A DNA stretch of 64,000 bases from DTU013 sp964512095 (GTDB taxonomy: Bacteria; Bacillota; Clostridia; Acetivibrionales; DTU013), in contig CAZEIH010000016.1 in the NCBI GenBank assembly GCA_964512095.1, positions 5,294 through 69,293 of the forward strand, written 5' to 3'. Made by a program: the position numbers and the translations under genes. Positions 14,594 through 22,387 of this stretch are shown here, piece after piece. The notes beneath the pieces are model-generated. The model made no database searches, was not told the DNA's origin, and saw nothing but the letters and a program-made list of their open reading frames with translations. How positions within the stretch are numbered: position 1 is the first letter of the stretch; each line of letters opens with the position of its first letter.

Positions 14594-16094
14594 ATCGAAA
14601 ACCTATATTGCCATCGATCTGAAATCCTTTTATGCCTCTGTGGAGTGCATGGAACGACAGCTGGATCCGATGACCACAAACCTTGTCGTTGCCGACGCCA
14701 GCCGGACGGAGAAAACAATCTGTCTGGCAGTTTCGCCTTCCTTAAAGACTTATGGCGTTCCCGGACGCGCACGGCTGTTTGAGGTCGTTCAGAAGGTCAA
14801 AGAGGTAAATGCCCAGCGAAAAACCTGTGCCCCAGGACGAACGCTGAACGGTGCCTCCAGCAACGATACCGAGATCAAATCCAATCTTTCTCTAGCACTG
14901 GATTATATTGTCGCAAAGCCGCAAATGGCGCTGTACATGAAGCGTAGCACCGAAATCTACAGCATTTATCTCAAATATGTCGCCCCGGAGGATATCCATG
15001 TGTACTCCATCGATGAGGTGTTCATGGATGTGACCCATTATCTCGACACCTATCAATGCTCGGCACGAGAACTGACTATGACCATTATTCAGGACGTGCT
15101 GAAAACCACTGGCATCACTGCCACTGCAGGCATCGGGACGAATTTGTATCTGTGCAAGATCGCCATGGACATCGGCGCTAAGCGAATCGCACCAGATAAA
15201 GACGGCGTTCGTATTGCGGAGTTGGACGAGATGTCCTACCGGCATCAGCTTTGGACTCATCGTCCTCTGATAGACTTTTGGCGTGTTGGCAGGGGCTACG
15301 CAAAAAAACTGGAAGCCCATGGAATGTTCACCATGGGCGATGTCGCGCGCTGCTCCATAGACAATGAGGAATGCCTGTATAACCTGTTTGGCATAAATGC
15401 GGAACTGCTTATAGACCATGCATGGGGCTGGGAGCCATGTACCATCGCGGACATCAAGGCGTACAAGCCGGAAACCAACAGCATCGGCTCTGGGCAGGTT
15501 CTTCAGTACCCTTATCCCTGTGACAAAGCGAAGCTTATTGTTCGGGAGATGACCGAGCTGCTGGTGCTGGATCTGGTGAGTAAGGGGAAGGTGACTGGCC
15601 AGATGGTGCTGACTATGGGTTATGACATTGAAAATCTTAGCAATCCTGATATAAGGAAGGCCTACAACGGCCCCGTGACCACAGATCACTACGGGCGAAG
15701 TGTTCCCAAGCATGCCCATGGGACGATAAATCTTAACCGGCAGACTTCATCTACAAAGCTCATAGTTGAGGCAATGATGGAGCTTTTTGACCGCATTGTG
15801 AATCCGAAACTGCTGGTGCGAAGAATTAGCATTACTGCAAACCGTGTGATCCCAGAAAGCGAGGCAGCCAAATGTCCGGAGGTCGAGCAGCTTGACCTGT
15901 TCACAGATTATGAGGCAGAACAGGAAAGAAAACTTCAGGAGGAAGCCGCACTGGAGCGAGAAAAACGCAAGCAATTCGCTATGCTGCATCTCCAGGAGAA
16001 GTTCGGTAAAAATGCGGTTATTAAGGGAATGAACCTCCAGAAAGGCGCTACTACAGTAGAACGGAACGCCCAGATTGGAGGGCATAAGGCATGA
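14583..16094 (+). CDS. Y-family DNA polymerase (UmuC/UvrX-like)
   Basis: A 503-residue translesion polymerase. The palm begins 'YIAIDLKSFYASVECMERQLDP', with the first metal Asp and the YAS steric-gate region; 'VYSIDEVFMDVTHYL' carries the second acidic pair (SxDE). 'TTGITATAGIGTNLYLCKIAMDIGAKR' and 'LWTHRPLIDFWRVGRGYAKKLEAHGM' are the fingers and HhH-like thumb region, and the little-finger domain follows to about residue 415. The tail of about 90 residues is charged and coiled, ending without a clear beta-clamp motif. Such polymerases bypass DNA damage with low fidelity. Pairing with a YolD-like protein is known from Bacillus uvrX-yolD operons. GC-rich composition and neighbours suggest mobile-element cargo. 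Confidence 0.9.
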   Translation: MRNESKTYIAIDLKSFYASVECMERQLDPMTTNLVVADASRTEKTICLAVSPSLKTYGVPGRARLFEVVQKVKEVNAQRKTCAPGRTLNGASSNDTEIKSNLSLALDYIVAKPQMALYMKRSTEIYSIYLKYVAPEDIHVYSIDEVFMDVTHYLDTYQCSARELTMTIIQDVLKTTGITATAGIGTNLYLCKIAMDIGAKRIAPDKDGVRIAELDEMSYRHQLWTHRPLIDFWRVGRGYAKKLEAHGMFTMGDVARCSIDNEECLYNLFGINAELLIDHAWGWEPCTIADIKAYKPETNSIGSGQVLQYPYPCDKAKLIVREMTELLVLDLVSKGKVTGQMVLTMGYDIENLSNPDIRKAYNGPVTTDHYGRSVPKHAHGTINLNRQTSSTKLIVEAMMELFDRIVNPKLLVRRISITANRVIPESEAAKCPEVEQLDLFTDYEAEQERKLQEEAALEREKRKQFAMLHLQEKFGKNAVIKGMNLQKGATTVERNAQIGGHKA

Positions 16095-16519
16095 AAACTC
16101 CCTATGACGATATCATCGGTCTTCCGCACCATGTTTCATCATCGCGACCTCGTATGTCAGCCCACAATAGGGCAGCTCAATTTGCTCCATTTGCTGCGCT
16201 AACTGGGTATGACGCGGCCGTTTCTGAAACAGCAAGACTGACAGGCAAATATGTTGAGCTGGACGATGGTGAGAAGGAAGCCATCAACGAGAGGTTGAGA
16301 ATGGTGCAGGAATGCATTGACCAACAGCCTGAAATACACATCACATACTTTGTTCCCGACAAAAAGAAGGCAGGCGGCGCCTATGTTGACGCTTCTGGGT
16401 TAGTAAAGAAAATTGACAGCTATGGCCGCTTTGTAGTAATGTGCGATGGAACGAATATCCCTATTGATGAGATTATCCGAATAGAGGGAGAATTATTTCA
16501 AGCGATGGATTCAATTTAG
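16091..16519 (+). CDS. YolD-like family protein
   Basis: A 142-residue protein whose ATG overlaps the polymerase stop by 4 nt (ATGA), so the two are translationally coupled. 'YDDIIGLPHHVSSSRPRMSAHNRAAQFAPFAALTGYDAAVSETARLT' is the conserved N-terminal half of the YolD-like family found beside Y-family polymerases in Firmicutes; the C-terminal half 'GRFVVMCDGTNIPIDEIIRIEG' forms a small beta domain. The family is thought to be the functional partner of UvrX/PolV-type polymerases, by analogy with UmuD, but it is not a LexA-like protease: no Ser-Lys dyad is seen. Confidence 0.85.
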   Translation: MKTPYDDIIGLPHHVSSSRPRMSAHNRAAQFAPFAALTGYDAAVSETARLTGKYVELDDGEKEAINERLRMVQECIDQQPEIHITYFVPDKKKAGGAYVDASGLVKKIDSYGRFVVMCDGTNIPIDEIIRIEGELFQAMDSI

Positions 16520-16647
16520 AGGAAGTACCCCTGCCTAATCTTCAACAGTATGCTTGTATTTACAACAGCCAGGCAGTTGTTGACGCTGGAGCATCTAATA
16601 CATAGAATATTACATTCACATTACGAATAAAAAACACCTCAAAAAAC

Positions 16648-16693
16648 TCTCCCTTGATAGCGAATGTATATTACATAAAACACTGAAGGGAGA
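16648..16693 (+). promoter_or_regulatory. Leader hairpin that can cover the SLH-gene ribosome binding site
   Basis: TCTCCCTT (16648-16655) is the exact complement of AAGGGAGA (16686-16693), the Shine-Dalgarno 7-8 nt before ATG 16701. Pairing would hide the ribosome binding site. The rest of 16520-16700 shows no gene. Confidence 0.5.
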
Positions 16694-16700
16694 AATAGAT

Positions 16701-18452
16701 ATGAAGAGCAATTTGAAAAGGTTAATATCGCTATTTGTTTGCTTAGTACTGCTGGTTTCGATATCAGCTCCGGCATTTGCTAAGAATGATAAACCAATGG
16801 CTGGTCCAAAAGCATTTAAGGACGTAAAGGTTGGGCACTGGGCATATGAAGATATTATGTGGATGCTTGGTAAACAGATAATTAACGGCAAGGGCAATGA
16901 CAAATTTGAACCAAATGGAACGGTGACCAGAGCAGAGTTTGCAAAGATGATGGTCAATACTCTCGATCTTAAGCATTATAAGCCTGAAACCCCATCCTTC
17001 TTGGATGTAAACAAGAAAGCATGGGAATATACCTTTGTAGAAGCTGCAAAACCATATCTGACAGGTTTCAGAACAACTAGCGGAGATTATTTTAAGCCAA
17101 CTATGGCAGCAGTTAGAGAAGATATGGCAGTAGCGCTTGTAAAGGCGTTGGGTTACCAGAATGAGTCAGTAGATGAAAGTGTTCTTGATATGTTTGCTGA
17201 TGCAGGCCAGATTTCTCCAAATCTAAGAAGGTATGTTGCACTATCTGTAAAGTTCGGTCTGATCCAGGGCTACAACAAGGGCGGCAAGACTATATTTGAT
17301 GCTCAGGGCAATCTGACACGTGCACAGTCAGCTACACTTCTTCGTAAGGCTTTCGAAAAGAATGAAGAAAAAGTGACCTATGATGAGGATAAAGTCACAT
17401 ATGACGATGATAAGGACAAAGACAAAGACAATGACAATGACAATGATACATATATAAGGCCTGTGGTATCGATATCAAAGGAAAACGGTGTCCATGTTTT
17501 GAGATGGAACAAAATTGAGTCTAATAAGTTTAAGGAATATAGAGTCGTTATTTCAAAGGGCGATAAAACACCGGAATATCCTTCCAACGGCTATCTCTAT
17601 AAAATAACCGACAGTGACAAGAACTACGCGATAATTAATAATGATAAATACAACGGCGGTGATTTCGGTAGCTACCTGACAAAGAATGAGAAATATTATG
17701 TTAGTGTCACAGCAGTTTACACAGATAAGAACGTAGCAGGAAACACAGTCAGATTCATATATGATGGTACAGAAAACCCTGAATTATATGTTATGCCTGT
17801 AGTTAAGGCGGCTGAAGAGAACGGCAAGCTAGTCCTCAGGTGGAACAAGATTGATTCATCGGAATTGGTTGGATATAGAGTAGTAGCCTCAAAAAATGAC
17901 AACACTCCAGCCTATCCAGATGACGGCTATCTCTATTCGATTACTGACCGTAGCAAGAATTATGCTGTTATTGATAACGAAACCGCCTACACAAACGGTG
18001 ATTTTGAAGAATACTTTGTAAAAGGCGAGGAGTACTATTTCAGCATAACAGCAGAGTATAAAGACAGGACAGTTGTTGGAAATACTATTAAATGCAAATA
18101 TAATGGAGAGGATAGCGAGATACTCTTCCCGGTGCCTCAGGTCAGTGCTGTATATGAAGATGGAAAGCTGGTAGTGAAGTGGGATAAGCTTGAATCATCA
18201 TTACTGACGGAATATAGAGTGGTCATATCCGAGAAGAACCAGAAACCTGTATACCCAGCTAATGGTTATTATGAATCAGCTTACGATGCCGATACTACTT
18301 CTGCAGTAATCGACACTTCAAAGTCATACACAAATGGAGATTTTACTAAGCTGACATACGGGACAGAATACTATATCAGCGTAACAGCAGTGTATGATAA
18401 TAGGTATGTAGCAGGTGACGCAGTTAAGATACTCTATCTTATAAACGAATAA
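16701..18452 (+). CDS. Secreted S-layer homology (SLH) domain protein with three C-terminal repeats
   Basis: A 583-residue surface protein. A Sec signal peptide ends at 'SAPAFA' (about residue 28). Three SLH modules follow (about 35-90, 95-155, 158-210), recognised by 'FKDVKVGHWAYEDIMWM', 'GTVTRAEFAKMMVNTL' and 'GNLTRAQSATLLRKAF'. They anchor the protein to pyruvylated wall polymer. Residues about 222-250 are a low-complexity acidic/lysine linker (DKDKDKDNDND). The rest is three homologous units of about 100 residues (about 252-352, 358-457, 463-583), each with 'LRWNKIESxxxxEYRVVISK', 'YPxNGYLY', 'YTNGDF' and 'EKYYVSVTAVY', resembling fibronectin-III-like sandwiches. The units are probably adhesive or spacer domains. 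A CsaB-type fusion encoded at 26197-28458 could make the wall ligand. Confidence 0.9.
   Translation: MKSNLKRLISLFVCLVLLVSISAPAFAKNDKPMAGPKAFKDVKVGHWAYEDIMWMLGKQIINGKGNDKFEPNGTVTRAEFAKMMVNTLDLKHYKPETPSFLDVNKKAWEYTFVEAAKPYLTGFRTTSGDYFKPTMAAVREDMAVALVKALGYQNESVDESVLDMFADAGQISPNLRRYVALSVKFGLIQGYNKGGKTIFDAQGNLTRAQSATLLRKAFEKNEEKVTYDEDKVTYDDDKDKDKDNDNDNDTYIRPVVSISKENGVHVLRWNKIESNKFKEYRVVISKGDKTPEYPSNGYLYKITDSDKNYAIINNDKYNGGDFGSYLTKNEKYYVSVTAVYTDKNVAGNTVRFIYDGTENPELYVMPVVKAAEENGKLVLRWNKIDSSELVGYRVVASKNDNTPAYPDDGYLYSITDRSKNYAVIDNETAYTNGDFEEYFVKGEEYYFSITAEYKDRTVVGNTIKCKYNGEDSEILFPVPQVSAVYEDGKLVVKWDKLESSLLTEYRVVISEKNQKPVYPANGYYESAYDADTTSAVIDTSKSYTNGDFTKLTYGTEYYISVTAVYDNRYVAGDAVKILYLINE
17391..17449 (+). 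repeat. Low-complexity GAY-AAR tract in the SLH gene
   Basis: Repeated GAT/GAC, AAG/AAA and AAT codons encode the Asp/Lys/Asn linker between the SLH modules and the C-terminal repeats; such tracts change length by slippage. Confidence 0.7.
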
Positions 18453-18491
18453 TATTATAGCAGGTTATACATGGTTTCCTGCCTGTAATAT
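18452..18491 (+). terminator. Probable terminator of the SLH gene
   Basis: ATATTA-ta-GCAGG (18452-18464) pairs with CCTGC-ctg-TAATAT (18478-18491): 5-bp GC stem plus 6-bp AT stem, beginning at the stop codon. Confidence 0.5.
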
Positions 18492-18519
18492 ATTGTATAA
18501 TATTTGAGACACTTCTCTA

Positions 18520-18615
18520 GAGACTATAAAAGGTCACTGGTAGGAGTGTTTCTTATTTTGTCATACATACGGAGACTGTAAGAGGTCACTGGTATGGGGG
18601 GCTCATTATTTTGCC
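18520..18615 (+). repeat. Imperfect direct repeat upstream of arginase
   Basis: Two copies about 52 nt apart: GAGACTATAAAAGGTCACTGG.. (18520-18562) and GAGACTGTAAGAGGTCACTGG.. (18572-18615), both continuing TA-G-..-TTATTTTG. The shared GGTCACTGGTA is exact. It lies in the 18453-18710 intergenic region and could be tandem regulator sites or a local duplication. An AGACACT/AGTGTTT stem with T-rich tail surrounds the first copy and may act as a terminator. Confidence 0.6.
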
Positions 18616-18710
18616 AAATTTGGTCGGATGAATATCTGCGGCAGGTGTGGTATGATTGTTTAGTCAGATATTATGTGAATACAGCAGGCAAAACAGAGGG
18701 GGCAGAATTA

Positions 18711-19619
18711 GTGGATATAGACGTTATAGGTGTACCTGTGGATTTGGGTTCGAACCGAAGGGGCGTTGACATGGGGCCTAGCGCTATAAGATATACAGGC
18801 TTGATTCAGGCAATAAGAAAATTGAATAAAAACTGCCGCGATCTTGGAAATATTACAGTACCTGTACCTGAGTGTAAAAGCTTTGAATGTGGGAATTCTA
18901 ATAGTCCAAGGTTTATTACTGAGATAACAAAAATAAATGAAACCTTATATAATATTGTTGGCAAAAGCCTTGATGATGGCAATATGCCACTAATCATAGG
19001 GGGCGATCACAGTATTGCCGCCGGTTCGCTGCTAGGTGTCCAGAGTAGCCTGAAAAACATAGGTGTTATATGGTTGGATGCCCATGGCGATTTTAATACA
19101 GAACATACAACAATGTCAGGGAATCTGCATGGCATGTCCCTTGCTGCTGCCACAGGCACTGGTATGTATGAGATGACTAAGTTCAAGCATGATGATGTCA
19201 ACTATCTAGACCCGGAAAAGGTTGTCATAATAGGAGCAAGGGATCTTGACACGGAAGAGGCTGAATTGTTGAAAAAATCCAAGGTTACAGTATTCACAAT
19301 GGAAGATATTGATATGTACGGGCTAAGGAGTATTATGCAAAGAGCTATTGAAATAGTAGAGCATGAAACAGAAGGCTTTCATCTTAGCTTTGATCTTGAT
19401 GTTGTGACACCCGCCGATGCACCAGGTGTGGGCACACCGGTTAAGGGGGGAATTACCTATAGGGAAGCCCATCTTGCCGCAGAAATGATTTCACAAAGGC
19501 CTAAACTAAGGTCAATTGAGCTGGTTGAACTGAATCCCATACTGGATAATGCCAATATTACAGGGGAACTGGCTGTCTCGTTATTGTGCTCATTGCTGGG
19601 CAAAAGAGTAATGGGATAA
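18711..19619 (+). CDS. rocF: Arginase
   Basis: A 302-residue Mn-dependent ureohydrolase that splits arginine to ornithine and urea in the cytoplasm. GTG 18711 gives the family start 'MDIDVIGVPVDLGSNRRGVDMGPSAIRY' and has GAGGGGG about 8 nt upstream; the longer frame from 18594 lacks a binding site. Metal ligands are visible: GGDHS (His100), DAHGD (Asp123, His125, Asp127) and DLD (Asp228, Asp230). Spacing and the 'VTPADAPGVGTPVKGG' loop fit arginase rather than agmatinase or formiminoglutamase. It is followed 110 nt later by a PurF paralogue with its own promoter, so an operon is unlikely. Confidence 0.93.
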   Translation: MDIDVIGVPVDLGSNRRGVDMGPSAIRYTGLIQAIRKLNKNCRDLGNITVPVPECKSFECGNSNSPRFITEITKINETLYNIVGKSLDDGNMPLIIGGDHSIAAGSLLGVQSSLKNIGVIWLDAHGDFNTEHTTMSGNLHGMSLAAATGTGMYEMTKFKHDDVNYLDPEKVVIIGARDLDTEEAELLKKSKVTVFTMEDIDMYGLRSIMQRAIEIVEHETEGFHLSFDLDVVTPADAPGVGTPVKGGITYREAHLAAEMISQRPKLRSIELVELNPILDNANITGELAVSLLCSLLGKRVMG

Positions 19620-19644
19620 TATTTGTTTTATTTGTCGAAATGTA

Positions 19645-19672
19645 TTGACAGTTTGTTTTTACAAAATACAAT
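19645..19672 (+). promoter_or_regulatory. Sigma-A promoter of the PurF paralogue
   Basis: -35 TTGACA (19645-19650), 16-nt spacer, -10 TACAAT (19667-19672), giving a leader of about 50 nt before ATG 19730. Confidence 0.7.
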
Positions 19673-19729
19673 GGTAATGTGGCTTTTATCAAAAGAATAA
19701 TATATATAAATGATAAGGAAGAGGTTATT

Positions 19730-21130
19730 ATGGGAGGCTTATTTGGTGTTGTTTCGAAAGATGACTGTGTAACAGATCTGTACTTCGGTACTGACTACCA
19801 TTCACATCTTGGTACTAGTAGAGGAGGCATGGCTGTATACACCGGTAACGGGTTTTCAAGGTATATACACAATATTGAGAATATTCAGTTTAGAGCAAAA
19901 TTTGAAGACGATCTTGCTGAAATGACGGGCAATATGGGAATCGGGTGTATAAGCGATACTGAGGCACAGCCTCTTACAGTCTGCTCTCACCACGGACATT
20001 ATGCGTTGACGACTGTGGGACGCATCAATAATATGGACCAGCTGGTCAAAAAGGCTTTTGCCCAAAATTACATACATTTTTTGGAGATGAGTAGGGGGGA
20101 AATAAACCCGACAGAAATGGTTGCTGCTCTCATAGATCAGGAGGATACAGTAAAGGATGGTATACTGAGGGCTCAGGAAGCTATTGAAGGCTCATGTACC
20201 ATGTTGGTCCTCAATCATGATGGTATTTATGCCTCAAGAGATCGCTTGGGTAGGACACCTCTTGTGATTGGTGAGAAGGATGGGGCGTATTGTATCTCCT
20301 TTGAATCAAGTGCGCTGCCAAATCTTGGGTATATTCTAAAGCGTGAGCTTGGGCCTGGAGAGATTGTTAGGATGACTCCAGAGGGTATTGAGACTATATC
20401 TCCGCCAAGAAACGAGATGAAGATATGCGCTTTTATGTGGGTGTATTATGGATATCCCGCATCCTCATATGAAGGAAAGAACGTTGAAATAATGAGGTAT
20501 AGAAGCGGTGAGGCCCTTGCAAGGAAGGACGATGCGGTAATAGATAATGTGGCGGGTATTCCTGATTCGGGCATTGCTCACGCTATAGGATATTGTAATG
20601 AGTCAGGCATACCTTATGTAAGGCCTTTTGTAAAATATACTCCGACCTGGTCAAGAAGCTTCCTGCCGCAGGATCAAAGCATCAGAAACCTTGTGGCGAA
20701 AATGAAGCTCATACCTATTCCTGATTTGGTAAGTGGAAAGCGTTTGCTTTTCTGCGATGACTCAATAGTACGTGGGACACAGATGGGGGAAACGGTTGAA
20801 CTGTTGTACAACTTTAATGCAAAGGAAGTGCATATCAGACCGGCCTGCCCTCCTCTGCTATTAGGTTGTCAATACCTTAATTTCTCCAGGTCTCGTTCTG
20901 AAATGGATCTTATAACCCGACGGACCATAAATGAGCTTGAGGGTCGCCAAACTAATGATATAGCTGAGTACGCTGATTCCAAAACAGAAAAGTACAATTG
21001 TATGGTTGAATGTATTAGAAAGAAACTAAAGTTCACAAGCTTGAGATACCAAGAGCTGGATGATATGGTAGATGCAATAGGTTTGCCTGATTGCAAGGTG
21101 TGTACATATTGCTGGAATGGCAAGGGTTAA
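19730..21130 (+). CDS. Amidophosphoribosyltransferase (PurF) paralogue lacking Cys1
   Basis: A 466-residue protein with the class II glutamine amidotransferase plus phosphoribosyltransferase layout of PurF. ATG 19730, behind AAGGAAGAGG, gives 'MGGLFGVVSKDDC'. In PurF the residue after Met is the catalytic cysteine (MCGVFG); here it is Gly, and the nearest Cys is residue 13. The amidotransferase fold is otherwise kept ('LGTSRGGMAVY', 'GNMGIGCISD'). The PRPP site is present as 'RLLFCDDSIVRGTQMGET', and 'VCTYCW' is near the C terminus. Glutamine-dependent activity is therefore unlikely; ammonia-dependent activity, a different reaction or a regulatory role are open. Such MGGxFGV paralogues are, from memory, not unique to this genome. 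No other purine genes are nearby. Confidence 0.85.
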   Translation: MGGLFGVVSKDDCVTDLYFGTDYHSHLGTSRGGMAVYTGNGFSRYIHNIENIQFRAKFEDDLAEMTGNMGIGCISDTEAQPLTVCSHHGHYALTTVGRINNMDQLVKKAFAQNYIHFLEMSRGEINPTEMVAALIDQEDTVKDGILRAQEAIEGSCTMLVLNHDGIYASRDRLGRTPLVIGEKDGAYCISFESSALPNLGYILKRELGPGEIVRMTPEGIETISPPRNEMKICAFMWVYYGYPASSYEGKNVEIMRYRSGEALARKDDAVIDNVAGIPDSGIAHAIGYCNESGIPYVRPFVKYTPTWSRSFLPQDQSIRNLVAKMKLIPIPDLVSGKRLLFCDDSIVRGTQMGETVELLYNFNAKEVHIRPACPPLLLGCQYLNFSRSRSEMDLITRRTINELEGRQTNDIAEYADSKTEKYNCMVECIRKKLKFTSLRYQELDDMVDAIGLPDCKVCTYCWNGKG

Positions 21131-21166
21131 AGGCTACTATGAAAAAAAGATCGAGCATTGATAAAA

Positions 21167-21204
21167 AAAGGGAGTATCTACTATGTTGAGCAGGTACTCC
21201 CTTT
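21167..21204. terminator. Bidirectional terminator between convergent genes
   Basis: AAAGGGAGTATC (21167-21178) and GGTACTCCCTTT (21193-21204), 11 of 12 pairs, with A-run before and TTT after, serving both the PurF paralogue and the minus-strand gene that ends at 21213. Confidence 0.8.
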
Positions 21205-21212
21205 GGTTAAGC

Positions 21213-22091
21213 TTAATCGACATCAGGTTCCAGCTTGCCTGGGTGAACTTCCATCCTTTCGGGATTTTGGATTAGCGTTTTATATAGCTTAAATGCTGAT
21301 GCATAGTAATGCCCGTCTACAATCCTTTCATCTGTAGAAGCCTTCATTGATATAAATCGTTTATCAACTATTTCATTATTAGCATTAATGACTTTTTCTC
21401 TTGTTTTTATGCCAAAGGCAATAAAGAAGGATGTAGTACCAAAATCATAAAGATGGTGATATATTGGCTGTATTCCGATTGACCCAAGATCAGTTATGAA
21501 AAAGCTGGTATGGAAAGGGCTGATTCGGTTTATTACTTTAGGCATGATACCGAGGTAATCCATGCATCTTATTAAGAATACCAGCAGCTTCACTAGAAAA
21601 CCAGGGCAAAGCATAAACAAGCGAGCGATTTTGTCGGTATCGTTTTTAGTATCGGGTACTTTATTTTCTTCTATCTGGTTGTTTATCTTCTCTGCTATTT
21701 CCAAGAGAGTATCTGTTGGCTCAAACTTGAATTTTACGGTGGTTTCTGGACTATCTACCTTCATTTCTTTTTTTATTGCCAGTGACACCAAAATCTCATT
21801 GCGTGCGTATATATTCTGGCCTGCAATAAATCTGTTAAGAGCCGGCCGCAAAGCTATTGTTCTTACCATAGCTGCTATCATTACATGAAGCATACTTATT
21901 TTGACTCCTGAGCTCTTCCTTTTTTTTCGCAAATATGATTCTGTATGGGTGATTTCTATTTTTTCTTCAAAGAAATTTTGTGAGTCGGATCTATATCTCA
22001 TGATAAAGGGAATAATCTTATAAAATGGATCCAAGGACCTGATTCGCCTGCCATCGTATCTGTCGCCAAAGCGTCTTTTGTATTCCGCCAT
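21213..22091 (-). CDS. 2-oxoacid dehydrogenase E2 / CAT-fold acyltransferase-like protein
   Basis: A 292-residue protein related to the catalytic domain of dihydrolipoamide acyltransferases and chloramphenicol acetyltransferase. The segments 'ISMLHVMIAAMVRTIALRPALNRFI', 'SFFITDLGSIGIQPIYHHLYDFGTTSFFIAFG' and 'DERIVDGHYYASAFKLY' follow the E2 order. There is no lipoyl or E1/E3-binding domain, and the catalytic DHRxxDG motif reads DERIVDG, with Glu in place of His. So it is not an ordinary E2 subunit; it may use another base (a His follows DG: 'DGHYY'), or serve another acyl substrate. ATG 22091 has GGAGGATTTAGCTA about 9 nt upstream. It is monocistronic and shares a terminator with the convergent PurF paralogue. 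Confidence 0.75.
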   Translation of the reverse strand: MAEYKRRFGDRYDGRRIRSLDPFYKIIPFIMRYRSDSQNFFEEKIEITHTESYLRKKRKSSGVKISMLHVMIAAMVRTIALRPALNRFIAGQNIYARNEILVSLAIKKEMKVDSPETTVKFKFEPTDTLLEIAEKINNQIEENKVPDTKNDTDKIARLFMLCPGFLVKLLVFLIRCMDYLGIMPKVINRISPFHTSFFITDLGSIGIQPIYHHLYDFGTTSFFIAFGIKTREKVINANNEIVDKRFISMKASTDERIVDGHYYASAFKLYKTLIQNPERMEVHPGKLEPDVD

Positions 22092-22387
22092 TAGCTAAAT
22101 CCTCCTGAAACTATCGAATTGTGCTACAAAGTAGCAGTCTAAGTTTATCATTGCAATTACATTTTTGCAATGGTTGAAGAATTGAATTCAAAGGGTAATT
22201 TGGATTTGCTTTTTGGCAAGGTTTTACAAAATTCGAGGATTAAAGACAGGAATACGGCAATGCAAATATTTATTAATTAGCATAAATACGAGTTTTGTCA
22301 AAAAAAAGTCTATTTGCTCTATTAAAAAAGTGATTCTGATAGTATAATATTAGTATAACAAAAATAGTTTATCTTTCTGGAGGGGAC
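22092..22387. other. Intergenic region between divergent genes
   Basis: About 300 nt, AT-rich, separating the minus-strand E2-like gene and the chemoreceptor. A TATAAT at about 22341-22346 could be the chemoreceptor -10, with no good -35. No gene or riboswitch is recognised. Confidence 0.5.

Noticed and set aside
14892..15719. 275-codon minus-strand frame inside the polymerase gene
   Set aside because: Antisense by-product of GC-rich coding DNA; no family features, while the plus frame has clear Y-family motifs.
17391..17449. Repeated triplets that might look like a CRISPR or tandem array
   Set aside because: It is a low-complexity Asp/Lys codon tract inside the SLH protein; there are no spaced repeats. 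No CRISPR array was found anywhere in the window.
22092..22387. Possible c-di-GMP riboswitch before the chemoreceptor
   Set aside because: The conserved GEMM blocks are not present.
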